Origin: Ricordea florida
Taxonomy: Eukaryota > Cnidaria > Anthozoa > Corallimorpharia > Ricordeidae
Length of the DNA: 64,000 nucleotides
NCBI GenBank assembly: GCA_949710005.1
Contig: OX453280.1
Location: 15,606,733 to 15,670,732 of the forward strand
Direction of reading: 5' to 3'
Shown here: positions 11,901 through 25,074 of the stretch, in pieces
Layout of the letters: each line of letters opens with the position of its first letter
Position numbering within the stretch: position 1 is the first letter of the stretch
Notes under the pieces: generated by a model
What the model saw: the letters and a program-made list of their open reading frames with translations, nothing else
The model's database searches: none
What the model was told of the DNA's origin: nothing
Program-made: the position numbers and the translations under genes

Positions 11901-14900
11901 ATTCGTGTAATGAGCACTGATTACATGAACTTTAGTACTCTCTGAGCCGTCTGCTCTAGATTTAGCTGCCTTAAGTCAATATCTTTACAGTCAAAACTCA
12001 ATAAGATCGCAAATTACGAAATATCTGATTTTCTGCATAGATAATGCCCTGTCCTACTTGTACAAATCTGCTAACTTTTGGAATTGCAAAGATTATCCAA
12101 GCCAAGATATCATAGAACAACTTTTATTTTAGGGGCCCACGCTTTGGTCTGAATCACGCATGCGTACTTGCAAATAGTCTGATCTTGAATTCTGATTGAA
12201 ATCGAATCGTTACAATCAAAATTTTTATCGGAAAATAAACTTTACTGCACACCACACTAAAACATGTATAGAAAAGATTCGAAATGATTCTATAACTTAC
12301 CCCCCTAAATGACGGTCCTCCTGCCCATACAATCTCTTATAATGTATTTTCACCAAAATCAGTCAGGTCGAGTTTCTTGGCAGCCAGCTGCAGGTATCGT
12401 ATCTCAGCTTCTAGAGTAAGTACAAACACGGGATAAAGTGCGTTTTAAAGTTCATTTCAAATGCTACAACATGGTGAAAATGGAATATTGATAACTAATT
12501 CGTGTAATGAGCACTGATTACATGAACTTTAGTACTCTCTGAGCCGTCTGCTCTAGATTTAGCTGCCTTAAGTCAATATCTTTACAGTCAAAACTCAATA
12601 AGATCGCAAATTACGAAATATCTGATTTTCTGCATAGATAATGCCCTGTCCTACTTGTACAAATCTGCTAACTTTTGGAATTGCAAAGATTATCCAAGCC
12701 AAGATATCATAGAACAACTTTTATTTTAGGGGCCCACGCTTTGGTCTGAATCACGCATGCGTACTAACAAATAGTCTGATCTTGAATTCTGATTGAAATC
12801 GAATCGTTACAATCAAAATTTTTATCGGAAAATAAACTTTACTGCACACCACACTAAAACATGTATAGAAAAGATTCGAAATGATTCTATAACTTACCCC
12901 CCTAAATGACGGTCCTCCTGCCCATACAATCTCTTATAATGTATTTTCACCAAAATCAGTCAGGTCGAGTTTCTTGGCAGCCAGCTGCAGGTATCGTATC
13001 TCAGCTTCTAGAGTAAGTACAAACACGGGATAAAGTGCGTTTTAAAGTTCATTTCAAATGCTACAACATGGTGAAAATGGAATATTGATAACTAATTCGT
13101 GTAATGAGCACTGATTACATGAACTTTAGTACTCTCTGAGCCGTCTGCTCTAGATTTAGCTGCCTTAAGTCAATATCTTTACAGTCAAAACTCAATAAGA
13201 TCGCAAATTACGAAATATCTGATTTTCTGCATAGATAATGCCCTGTCCTACTTGTACAAATCTGCTAACTTTTGGAATTGCAAAGATTATCCAAGCCAAG
13301 ATATCATAGAACAACTTTTATTTTAGGGGCCCACGCTTTGGTCTGAATCACGCATGCGTACTAACAAATAGTCTGATCTTGAATTCTGATTGAAATCGAA
13401 TCGTTACAATCAAAATTTTCATCGCAAAATAAACTTTACTGCACACCACACTAAAACATGTATAGAAAAGATTCGAAATGATTCTATAACTTACCCCCCT
13501 AAATGACGGTCCTCCTGCCCATACAATCTCTTATAATGTATTTTCACCAAAATCAGTCAGGTCGAGTTTCTTGGCAGCCAGCTGCAGGTATCGTATCTCA
13601 GCTTCTAGAGTAAGTACAAACACGGGATAAAGTGCGTTTTAAAGTTCATTTCAAATGCTACAACATGGTGAAAATGGAATATTGATAACTAATTCGTGTA
13701 ATGAGCACTGATTACATGAACTTTAGTACTCTCTGAGCCGTCTGCTCTAGATTTAGCTGCCTTAAGTCAATATCTTTACAGTCAAAACTCATTAAGATCG
13801 CAAATTACGAAATATCTGATTTTCTGCATAGATAATGCCCTGTCCTACTTGTACAAATCTGCTAACTTTTGGAATTGCAAAGATTATCCAAGCCAAGATA
13901 TCATAGAACAACTTTTATTTTAGGGGCCCACGCTTTGGTCTGAATCACGCATGCGTACTAACAAATAGTCTGATCTTGAATTCTGATTGAAATCGAATCG
14001 TTACAATCAAAATTTTCATCGCAAAATAAACTTTACTGCACACCACACTAAAACATGTATAGAAAAGATTCGAAATGATTCTATAACTTACCCCCCTAAA
14101 TGACGGTCCTCCTGCCCATACAATCTCTTATAATGTATTTTCACCAAAATCAGTCAGGTCGAGTTTCTTGGCAGCCAGCTGCAGGTATCGTATCTCAGCT
14201 TCTAGAGTAAGTACAAACACGGGATAAAGTGCGTTTTAAAGTTCATTTCAAATGCTACAACATGGTGAAAATGGAATATTGATAACTAATTCGTGTAATG
14301 AGCACTGATTACATGAACTTTAGTACTCTCTGAGCCGTCTGCTCTAGATTTAGCTGCCTTAAGTCAATATCTTTACAGTCAAAACTCAATAAGATCGCAA
14401 ATTACGAAATATCTGATTTTCTGCATAGATAATGCCCTGTCCTACTTGTACAAATCTGCTAACTTTTGGAATTGCAAAGATTATCCAAGCCAAGATATCA
14501 TAGAACAACTTTTATTTTAGGGGCCCACGCTTTGGTCTGAATCACGCATGCGTACTAACAAATAGTCTGATCTTGAATTCTGATTGAAATCGAATCGTTA
14601 CAATCAAAATTTTCATCGCAAAATAAACTTTACTGCACACCACACTAAAACATGTATAGAAAAGATTCGAAATGATTCTATAACTTACCCCCCTAAATGA
14701 CGGTCCTCCTGCCCATACAATCTCTTATAATGTATTTTCACCAAAATCAGTCAGGTCGAGTTTCTTGGCAGCCAGCTGCAGGTATCGTATCTCAGCTTCT
14801 AGAGTAAGTACAAACACGGGATAAAGTGCGTTTTAAAGTTCATTTCAAATGCTACAACATGGTGAAAATGGAATATTGATAACTAATTCGTGTAATGAGC

Positions 14901-14925
14901 ACTGATTACATGAACTTTAGTACTC

Positions 14926-16716
14926 TCTGAGCCGTCTGCTCTAGATTTAGCTGCCTTAAGTCAATATCTTTACAGTCAAAACTCATTAAGATCGCAAATT
15001 ACGAAATATCTGATTTTCTGCATAGATAATGCCCTGTCCTACTTGTACAAATCTGCTAACTTTTGGAATTGCAAAGATTATCCAAGCCAAGATATCATAG
15101 AACAACTTTTATTTTAGGGGCCCACGCTTTGGTCTGAATCACGCATGCGTACTAACAAATAGTCTGATCTTGAATTCTGATTGAAATCGAATCGTTACAA
15201 TCAAAATTTTCATCGCAAAATAAACTTTACTGCACACCACACTAAAACATGTATAGAAAAGATTCGAAATGATTCTATAACTTACCCCCCTAAATGACGG
15301 TCCTCCTGCCCATACAATCTCTTATAATGTATTTTCACCAAAATCAGTCAGGTCGAGTTTCTTGGCAGCCAGCTGCAGGTATCGTATCTCAGCTTCTAGA
15401 GTAAGTACAAACACGGGATAAAGTGCGTTTTAAAGTTCATTTCAAATGCTACAACATGGTGAAAATGGAATATTGATAACTAATTCGTGTAATGAGCACT
15501 GATTACATGAACTTTAGTACTCTCTGAGCCGTCTGCTCTAGATTTAGCTGCCTTAAGTCAATATCTTTACAGTCAAAACTCAATAAGATCGCAAATTACG
15601 AAATATCTGATTTTCTGCATAGATAATGCCCTGTCCTACTTGTACAAATCTGCTAACTTTTGGAATTGCAAAGATTATCCAAGCCAAGATATCATAGAAC
15701 AACTTTTATTTTAGGGGCCCACGCTTTGGTCTGAATCACGCATGCGTACTTGCAAATAGTCTGATCTTGAATTCTGATTGAAATCGAATCGTTACAATCA
15801 AAATTTTTATCGGAAAATAAACTTTACTGCACACCACACTAAAACATGTATAGAAAAGATTCGAAATGATTCTATAACTTACCCCCCTAAATGACGGTCC
15901 TCCTGCCCATACAATCTCTTATAATGTATTTTCACCAAAATCAGTCAGGTCGAGTTTCTTGGCAGCCAGCTGCAGGTATCGTATCTCAGCTTCTAGAGTA
16001 AGTACAAACACGGGATAAAGTGCGTTTTAAAGTTCATTTCAAATGCTACAACATGGTGAAAATGGAATATTGATAACTAATTCGTGTAATGAGCACTGAT
16101 TACATGAACTTTAGTACTCTCTCAGCCGTCTGCTCTAGATTTAGCTGCCTTAAGTCAATATCTTTACAGTCAAAACTCAATAAGATCGCAAATTACGAAA
16201 TATCTGATTTTCTGCATAGATAATGCCCTGTCCTACTTGTACAAATCTGCTAACTTTTGGAATTGCAAAGATTATCCAAGCCAAGATATCATAGAACAAC
16301 TTTTATTTTAGGGGCCCACGCTTTGGTCTGAATCACGCATGCGTACTAACAAATAGTCTGATCTTGAATTCTGATTGAAATCGAATCGTTACAATCAAAA
16401 TTTTTATCGGAAAATAAACTTTACTGCACACCACACTAAAACATGTATAGAAAAGATTCGAAATGATTCTATAACTTACCCCCCTAAATGACGGTCCTCC
16501 TGCCCATACAATCTCTTATAATGTATTTTCACCAAAATCAGTCAGGTCGAGTTTCTTGGCAGCCAGCTGCAGGTATCGTATCTCAGCTTCTAGAGTAAGT
16601 ACAAACACGGGATAAAGTGCGTTTTAAAGTTCATTTCAAATGCTACAACATGGTGAAAATGGAATATTGATAACTAATTCGTGTAATGAGCACTGATTAC
16701 ATGAACTTTAGTACTC
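14926..16716. repeat. Three-unit block (units 26-28): cattaag, then tacttgc/tatcgg, then tctcag
   Basis: Unit 26 has cattaag, unit 27 has tacttgc with tttttatcgg, and unit 28 begins tctcagcc and has tactaac with tttttatcgg. The same ordered trio returns at units 35-37 and 40-42, so this looks like one of three copies of a duplicated 1791-bp block. Confidence 0.7.
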
Positions 16717-18498
16717 TCTGAGCCGTCTGCTCTAGATTTAGCTGCCTTAAGTCAATATCTTTACAGTCAAAACTCAATAAGATCGCAAATTACGAAATAT
16801 CTGATTTTCTGCATAGATAATGCCCTGTCCTACTTGTACAAATCTGCTAACTTTTGGAATTGCAAAGATTATCCAAGCCAAGATATCATAGAACAACTTT
16901 TATTTTAGGGGCCCACGCTTTGGTCTGAATCACGCATGCGTACTAACAAATAGTCTGATCTTGAATTCTGATTGAAATCGAATCGTTACAATCAAAATTT
17001 TCATCGCAAAATAAACTTTACTGCACACCACACTAAAACATGTATAGAAAAGATTCGAAATGATTCTATAACTTACCCCCCTAAATGACGGTCCTCCTGC
17101 CCATACAATCTCTTATAATGTATTTTCACCAAAATCAGTCAGGTCGAGTTTCTTGGCAGCCAGCTGCAGGTATCGTATCTCAGCTTCTAGAGTAAATACA
17201 AACACGGGATAAAGTGCGTTTTAAAGTTCATTTCAAATGCTACAACATGGTGAAAATGGAATATTGATAACTAATTCGTGTAATAAGCACTGATTACATG
17301 AACTTTAGTACTCTCTGAGCCGTCTGCTCTAGATTTAGCTGCCTTAAGTCAATATCTTTACAGTCAAAACTCAATAAGATCGCAAATTACGAAATATCTG
17401 ATTTTCTGCATAGATAATGCCCTGTCCTACTTGTACAAATCTGCTAACTTTTGGAATTGCAAAGATTATCCAAGCCAAGATATAATAGAACAACTTTTAT
17501 TTTAGGGGCCCACGCTTTGGATTGAATCACGCATGCGTACTTGCAAATAGTCTGATCTTGAATTCTGATTGAAATCGAATCGTTACAATCAAAATTTTTA
17601 TCGCAAAATAAACTTTACTGCACACCACACTAAAACATGTATAGAAAAGATTCGAAATGATTCTATAACTTACCCCCCTAAATGACGGTCCTCCTGCCCA
17701 TACAATCTCTTATAATGTATTTTCACCAAAATCAGTCAGGTCGAGTTTCTTGGCAGCCAGCTGCAGGTATCGTATCTCAGCTTCTAGAGTAAGTACAAAC
17801 ACGGGATAAAGTGCGTTTTAAAGTTCATTTCAAATGCTACAACATGGTGAAAATGGAATATTGATAACTAATTCGTGTAATGAGCACTGATTACATGAAC
17901 TTTAGTACTCTCTGAGCCGTCTGCTCTAGATTTAGCTGCCTTAAGTCAATATCTTTACAGTCAAAACTCAATAAGATCGCAAATTACGAAATATCTGATT
18001 TTCTGCATAGATAATGCCCTGTCCTACTTGTACAAATCTGCTAACTTTTGGAATTGCAAAGATTATCCAAGCCAAGATATCATAGAACAACTTTTATTTT
18101 AGGGGCCCACGCTTTGGTCTGAATCACGCATGCGTACTAACAAATAGTCTGATCTTGAATTCTGATTGAAATCGAATCGTTACAATCAAAATTTTCATCG
18201 CAAAATAAACTTTACTGCACACCACACTAAAACATGTATAGAAAAGATTCGAAATGATTCTATAACTTACCCCCTCAAATGACGGTCCTCCTGCCCATAC
18301 AATCTCTTATAATGTATTTTCACCAAAATCAGTCAGGTCGAGTTTCTTGGCAGCCAGCTGCAGGTATCGTATCTCAGCTTCTAGAGTAAGTACAAACACG
18401 GGATAAAGTGCGTTTTAAAGTTCATTTCAAATGCTACAACATGGTGAAAATGGAATATTGATAACTAATTCGTGTAATAAGCACTGATTACATGAACT

Positions 18499-18699
18499 TT
18501 GGTACTCTCTGAGCCGTCTGCTCTAGATTTAGCTGCCTTAAGTCAATATCTTTACAGTCAAAACTCAATAAGATCGCAAATTACGAAATATCTGATTTTC
18601 TGCATAGATAATGCCCTGTCCTACTTGTACAAATCTGCTAACTTTTGGAATTGCAAAGATTATCCAAGCCAAGATATCATAGAACAACTTTTATTTTAG
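18499..18699 (+). other. 66-codon open frame in unit 31/32; satellite sequence, probably not a gene
   Basis: This frame begins at a TTG made by one private substitution (tttagtact to tttggtact) at the end of unit 31 and runs to the TAG at unit position 190-192. The same frame is open in most other units from a TGA at unit positions 583-585, but there the codon is TTA, so no start codon exists. There is no ATG and no ribosome-binding context, and TTG starts are not expected in a eukaryote. The frame is broken by TAA in units 69, 81 and 100 and by the insertion in unit 48. The peptide has mixed polar and aromatic residues, no signal peptide and no family I recognise. It could be a relic of a terminal exon, since ctttag lies just upstream and AATAAA about 100 bases after the stop, but chance is the better explanation. 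Confidence 0.15.
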
Positions 18700-20298
18700 G
18701 GGCCCACGCTTTGGTCTGAATCACGCATGCGTACTAACAAATAGTCTGATCTTGAATTCTGATTGAAATCGAATCGTTACAATCAAAATTTTCATCGCAA
18801 AATAAACTTTACTGCACACCACACTAAAACATGTATAGAAAAGATTCGAAATGATTCTATAACTTACCCCCCTAAATGACGGTCCTCCTGCCCATACAAT
18901 CTCTTATAATGTATTTTCACCAAAATCAGTCAGGTCGAGTTTCTTGGCAGCCAGCTGCAGGTATCGTATCTCAGCTTCTAGAGTAAGTACAAACACGGGA
19001 TAAAGTGCGTTTTAAAGTTCATTTCAAATGCTACAACATGGTGAAAATGGAATATTGATAACTAATTCGTGTAATGAGCACTGATTACATGAACTTTAGT
19101 ACTCTCTGAGCCGTCTGCTCTAGATTTAGCTGCCTTAAGTCAATATCTTTACAGTCAAAACTCAATAAGATCGCAAATTACGAAATATCTGATTTTCTGC
19201 ATAGATAATGCCCTGTCCTACTTGTACAAATCTGCTAACTTTTGGAATTGCAAAGATTATCCAAGCCAAGATATCATAGAACAACTTTTATTTTAGGGGC
19301 CCACGCTTTGGTCTGAATCACGCATGCGTACTAACAAATAGTCTGATCTTGAATTCTGATTGAAATCGAATCGTTACAATCAAAATTTTCATCGCAAAAT
19401 AAACTTTACTGCACACCACACTAAAACATGTATAGAAAAGATTCGAAATGATTCTATAACTTACCCCCCTAAATGACGGTCCTCCTGCCCATACAATCTC
19501 TTATAATGTATTTTCACCAAAATCAGTCAGGTCGAGTTTCTTGGCAGCCAGCTGCAGGTATCGTATCTCAGCTTCTAGAGTAAGTACAAACACGGGATAA
19601 AGTGCGTTTTAAAGTTCATTTCAAATGCTACAACATGGTGAAAATGGAATATTGATAACTAATTCGTGTAATAAGCACTGATTACATGAACTTTAGTACT
19701 CTCTGAGCCGTCTGCTCTAGATTTAGCTGCCTTAAGTCAATATCTTTACAGTCAAAACTCAATAAGATCGCAAATTACGAAATATCTGATTTTCTGCATA
19801 GATAATGCCCTGTCCTACTTGTACAAATCTGCTAACTTTTGGAATTGCAAAGATTATCCAAGCCAAGATATCATAGAACAACTTTTATTTTAGGGGCCCA
19901 CGCTTTGGATTGAATCACGCATGCGTACTAACAAATAGTCTGATCTTGAATTCTGATTGAAATCGAATCGTTACAATCAAAATTTTCATCGCAAAATAAA
20001 CTTTACTGCACACCACACTAAAACATGTATAGAAAAGATTCGAAATGATTCTATAACTTACCCCCCTAAATGACGGTCCTCCTGCCCATACAATCTCTTA
20101 TAATGTATTTTCACCAAAATCAGTCAGGTCGAGTTTCTTGGCAGCCAGCTGCAGGTATCGTATCTCAGCTTCTAGAGTAAGTACAAACACGGGATAAAGT
20201 GCGTTTTAAAGTTCATTTCAAATGCTACAACATGGTGAAAATGGAATATTGATAACTAATTCGTGTAATGAGCACTGATTACATGAACTTTAGTACTC

Positions 20299-22089
20299 TC
20301 TGAGCCGTCTGCTCTAGATTTAGCTGCCTTAAGTCAATATCTTTACAGTCAAAACTCATTAAGATCGCAAATTACGAAATATCTGATTTTCTGCATAGAT
20401 AATGCCCTGTCCTACTTGTACAAATCTGCTAACTTTTGGAATTGCAAAGATTATCCAAGCCAAGATATCATAGAACAACTTTTATTTTAGGGGCCCACGC
20501 TTTGGTCTGAATCACGCATGCGTACTAACAAATAGTCTGATCTTGAATTCTGATTGAAATCGAATCGTTACAATCAAAATTTTCATCGCAAAATAAACTT
20601 TACTGCACACCACACTAAAACATGTATAGAAAAGATTCGAAATGATTCTATAACTTACCCCCCTAAATGACGGTCCTCCTGCCCATACAATCTCTTATAA
20701 TGTATTTTCACCAAAATCAGTCAGGTCGAGTTTCTTGGCAGCCAGCTGCAGGTATCGTATCTCAGCTTCTAGAGTAAGTACAAACACGGGATAAAGTGCG
20801 TTTTAAAGTTCATTTCAAATGCTACAACATGGTGAAAATGGAATATTGATAACTAATTCGTGTAATGAGCACTGATTACATGAACTTTAGTACTCTCTGA
20901 GCCGTCTGCTCTAGATTTAGCTGCCTTAAGTCAATATCTTTACAGTCAAAACTCAATAAGATCGCAAATTACGAAATATCTGATTTTCTGCATAGATAAT
21001 GCCCTGTCCTACTTGTACAAATCTGCTAACTTTTGGAATTGCAAAGATTATCCAAGCCAAGATATCATAGAACAACTTTTATTTTAGGGGCCCACGCTTT
21101 GGTCTGAATCACGCATGCGTACTTGCAAATAGTCTGATCTTGAATTCTGATTGAAATCGAATCGTTACAATCAAAATTTTTATCGGAAAATAAACTTTAC
21201 TGCACACCACACTAAAACATGTATAGAAAAGATTCGAAATGATTCTATAACTTACCCCCCTAAATGACGGTCCTCCTGCCCATACAATCTCTTATAATGT
21301 ATTTTCACCAAAATCAGTCAGGTCGAGTTTCTTGGCAGCCAGCTGCAGGTATCGTATCTCAGCTTCTAGAGTAAGTACAAACACGGGATAAAGTGCGTTT
21401 TAAAGTTCATTTCAAATGCTACAACATGGTGAAAATGGAATATTGATAACTAATTCGTGTAATGAGCACTGATTACATGAACTTTAGTACTCTCTCAGCC
21501 GTCTGCTCTAGATTTAGCTGCCTTAAGTCAATATCTTTACAGTCAAAACTCAATAAGATCGCAAATTACGAAATATCTGATTTTCTGCATAGATAATGCC
21601 CTGTCCTACTTGTACAAATCTGCTAACTTTTGGAATTGCAAAGATTATCCAAGCCAAGATATCATAGAACAACTTTTATTTTAGGGGCCCACGCTTTGGT
21701 CTGAATCACGCATGCGTACTAACAAATAGTCTGATCTTGAATTCTGATTGAAATCGAATCGTTACAATCAAAATTTTCATCGCAAAATAAACTTTACTGC
21801 ACACCACACTAAAACATGTATAGAAAAGATTCGAAATGATTCTATAACTTACCCCCCTAAATGACGGTCCTCCTGCCCATACAATCTCTTATAATGTATT
21901 TTCACCAAAATCAGTCAGGTCGAGTTTCTTGGCAGCCAGCTGCAGGTATCGTATCTCAGCTTCTAGAGTAAGTACAAACACGGGATAAAGTGCGTTTTAA
22001 AGTTCATTTCAAATGCTACAACATGGTGAAAATGGAATATTGATAACTAATTCGTGTAATAAGCACTGATTACATGAACTTTAGTACTC
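20299..22089. repeat. Three-unit block (units 35-37), related to units 26-28 and 40-42
   Basis: Unit 35 has cattaag, unit 36 has tacttgc with tttttatcgg, and unit 37 begins tctcagcc. Unit 37 differs from units 28 and 42 in having ttttcatcgc and a taataagc ending, so it appears to be a mosaic of two variant types. Confidence 0.7.
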
Positions 22090-23283
22090 TCTGAGCCGTC
22101 TGCTCTAGATTTAGCTGCCTTAAGTCAATATCTTTACAGTCAAAACTCAATAAGATCGCAAATTACGAAATATCTGATTTTCTGCATAGATAATGCCCTG
22201 TCCTACTTGTACAAATCTGCTAACTTTTGGAATTGCAAAGATTATCCAAGCCAAGATATCATAGAACAACTTTTATTTTAGGGGCCCACGCTTTGGTCTG
22301 AATCACGCATGCGTACTAACAAATAGTCTGATCTTGAATTCTGATTGAAATCGAATCGTTACAATCAAAATTTTCATCGCAAAATAAACTTTACTGCACA
22401 CCACACTAAAACATGTATAGAAAAGATTCGAAATGATTCTATAACTTACCCCCCTAAATGACGGTCCTCCTGCCCATACAATCTCTTATAATGTATTTTC
22501 ACCAAAATCAGTCAGGTCGAGTTTCTTGGCAGCCAGCTGCAGGTATCGTATCTCAGCTTCTAGAGTAAGTACAAACACGGGATAAAGTGCGTTTTAAAGT
22601 TCATTTCAAATGCTACAACATGGTGAAAATGGAATATTGATAACTAATTCGTGTAATGAGCACTGATTACATGAACTTTAGTACTCTCTGAGCCGTCTGC
22701 TCTAGATTTAGCTGCCTTAAGTCAATATCTTTACAGTCAAAACTCAATAAGATCGCAAATTACGAAATATCTGATTTTCTGCATAGATAATGCCCTGTCC
22801 TACTTGTACAAATCTGCTAACTTTTGGAATTGCAAAGATTATCCAAGCCAAGATATCATAGAACAACTTTTATTTTAGGGGCCCACGCTTTGGTCTGAAT
22901 CACGCATGCGTACTAACAAATAGTCTGATCTTGAATTCTGATTGAAATCGAATCGTTACAATCAAAATTTTCATCGCAAAATAAACTTTACTGCACACCA
23001 CACTAAAACATGTATAGAAAAGATTCGAAATGATTCTATAACTTACCCCCCTAAATGACGGTCCTCCTGCCCATACAATCTCTTATAATGTATTTTCACC
23101 AAAATCAGTCAGGTCGAGTTTCTTGGCAGCCAGCTGCAGGTATCGTATCTCAGCTTCTAGAGTAAGTACAAACACGGGATAAAGTGCGTTTTAAAGTTCA
23201 TTTCAAATGCTACAACATGGTGAAAATGGAATATTGATAACTAATTCGTGTAATGAGCACTGATTACATGAACTTTAGTACTC

Positions 23284-25074
23284 TCTGAGCCGTCTGCTCT
23301 AGATTTAGCTGCCTTAAGTCAATATCTTTACAGTCAAAACTCATTAAGATCGCAAATTACGAAATATCTGATTTTCTGCATAGATAATGCCCTGTCCTAC
23401 TTGTACAAATCTGCTAACTTTTGGAATTGCAAAGATTATCCAAGCCAAGATATCATAGAACAACTTTTATTTTAGGGGCCCACGCTTTGGTCTGAATCAC
23501 GCATGCGTACTAACAAATAGTCTGATCTTGAATTCTGATTGAAATCGAATCGTTACAATCAAAATTTTCATCGCAAAATAAACTTTACTGCACACCACAC
23601 TAAAACATGTATAGAAAAGATTCGAAATGATTCTATAACTTACTCCCCTAAATGACGGTCCTCCTGCCCATACAATCTCTTATAATGTATTTTCACCAAA
23701 ATCAGTCAGGTCGAGTTTCTTGGCAGCCAGCTGCAGGTATCGTATCTCAGCTTCTAGAGTAAGTACAAACACGGGATAAAGTGCGTTTTAAAGTTCATTT
23801 CAAATGCTACAACATGGTGAAAATGGAATATTGATAACTAATTCGTGTAATGAGCACTGATTACATGAACTTTAGTACTCTCTGAGCCGTCTGCTCTAGA
23901 TTTAGCTGCCTTAAGTCAATATCTTTACAGTCAAAACTCAATAAGATCGCAAATTACGAAATATCTGATTTTCTGCATAGATAATGCCCTGTCCTACTTG
24001 TACAAATCTGCTAACTTTTGGAATTGCAAAGATTATCCAAGCCAAGATATCATAGAACAACTTTTATTTTAGGGGCCCACGCTTTGGTCTGAATCACGCA
24101 TGCGTACTTGCAAATAGTCTGATCTTGAATTCTGATTGAAATCGAATCGTTACAATCAAAATTTTTATCGGAAAATAAACTTTACTGCACACCACACTAA
24201 AACATGTATAGAAAAGATTCGAAATGATTCTATAACTTACCCCCCTAAATGACGGTCCTCCTGCCCATACAATCTCTTATAATGTATTTTCACCAAAATC
24301 AGTCAGGTCGAGTTTCTTGGCAGCCAGCTGCAGGTATCGTATCTCAGCTTCTAGAGTAAGTACAAACACGGGATAAAGTGCGTTTTAAAGTTCATTTCAA
24401 ATGCTACAACATGGTGAAAATGGAATATTGATAACTAATTCGTGTAATGAGCACTGATTACATGAACTTTAGTACTCTCTCAGCCGTCTGCTCTAGATTT
24501 AGCTGCCTTAAGTCAATATCTTTACAGTCAAAACTCAATAAGATCGCAAATTACGAAATATCTGATTTTCTGCATAGATAATGCCCTGTCCTACTTGTAC
24601 AAATCTGCTAACTTTTGGAATTGCAAAGATTATCCAAGCCAAGATATCATAGAACAACTTTTATTTTAGGGGCCCACGCTTTGGTCTGAATCACGCATGC
24701 GTACTAACAAATAGTCTGATCTTGAATTCTGATTGAAATCGAATCGTTACAATCAAAATTTTTATCGGAAAATAAACTTTACTGCACACCACACTAAAAC
24801 ATGTATAGAAAAGATTCGAAATGATTCTATAACTTACCCCCCTAAATGACGGTCCTCCTGCCCATACAATCTCTTATAATGTATTTTCACCAAAATCAGT
24901 CAGGTCGAGTTTCTTGGCAGCCAGCTGCAGGTATCGTATCTCAGCTTCTAGAGTAAGTACAAACACGGGATAAAGTGCGTTTTAAAGTTCATTTCAAATG
25001 CTACAACATGGTGAAAATGGAATATTGATAACTAATTCGTGTAATGAGCACTGATTACATGAACTTTAGTACTC
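23284..25074. repeat. Three-unit block (units 40-42), related to units 26-28 and 35-37
   Basis: Unit 40 has cattaag and a private tactcccc, unit 41 has tacttgc with tttttatcgg, and unit 42 begins tctcagcc and has tactaac with tttttatcgg. Unit 43, which follows, has the ggattg/tacttgc/tttttatcgc type that is otherwise seen only in units 30 and 45. Confidence 0.7.

Noticed and set aside
18499-18699. A 66-codon frame as a protein-coding gene
   Set aside because: It starts only because one private base change turns TTA into TTG. It lies inside the satellite, has no ATG, and the same frame is present without a start in nearly all other units.
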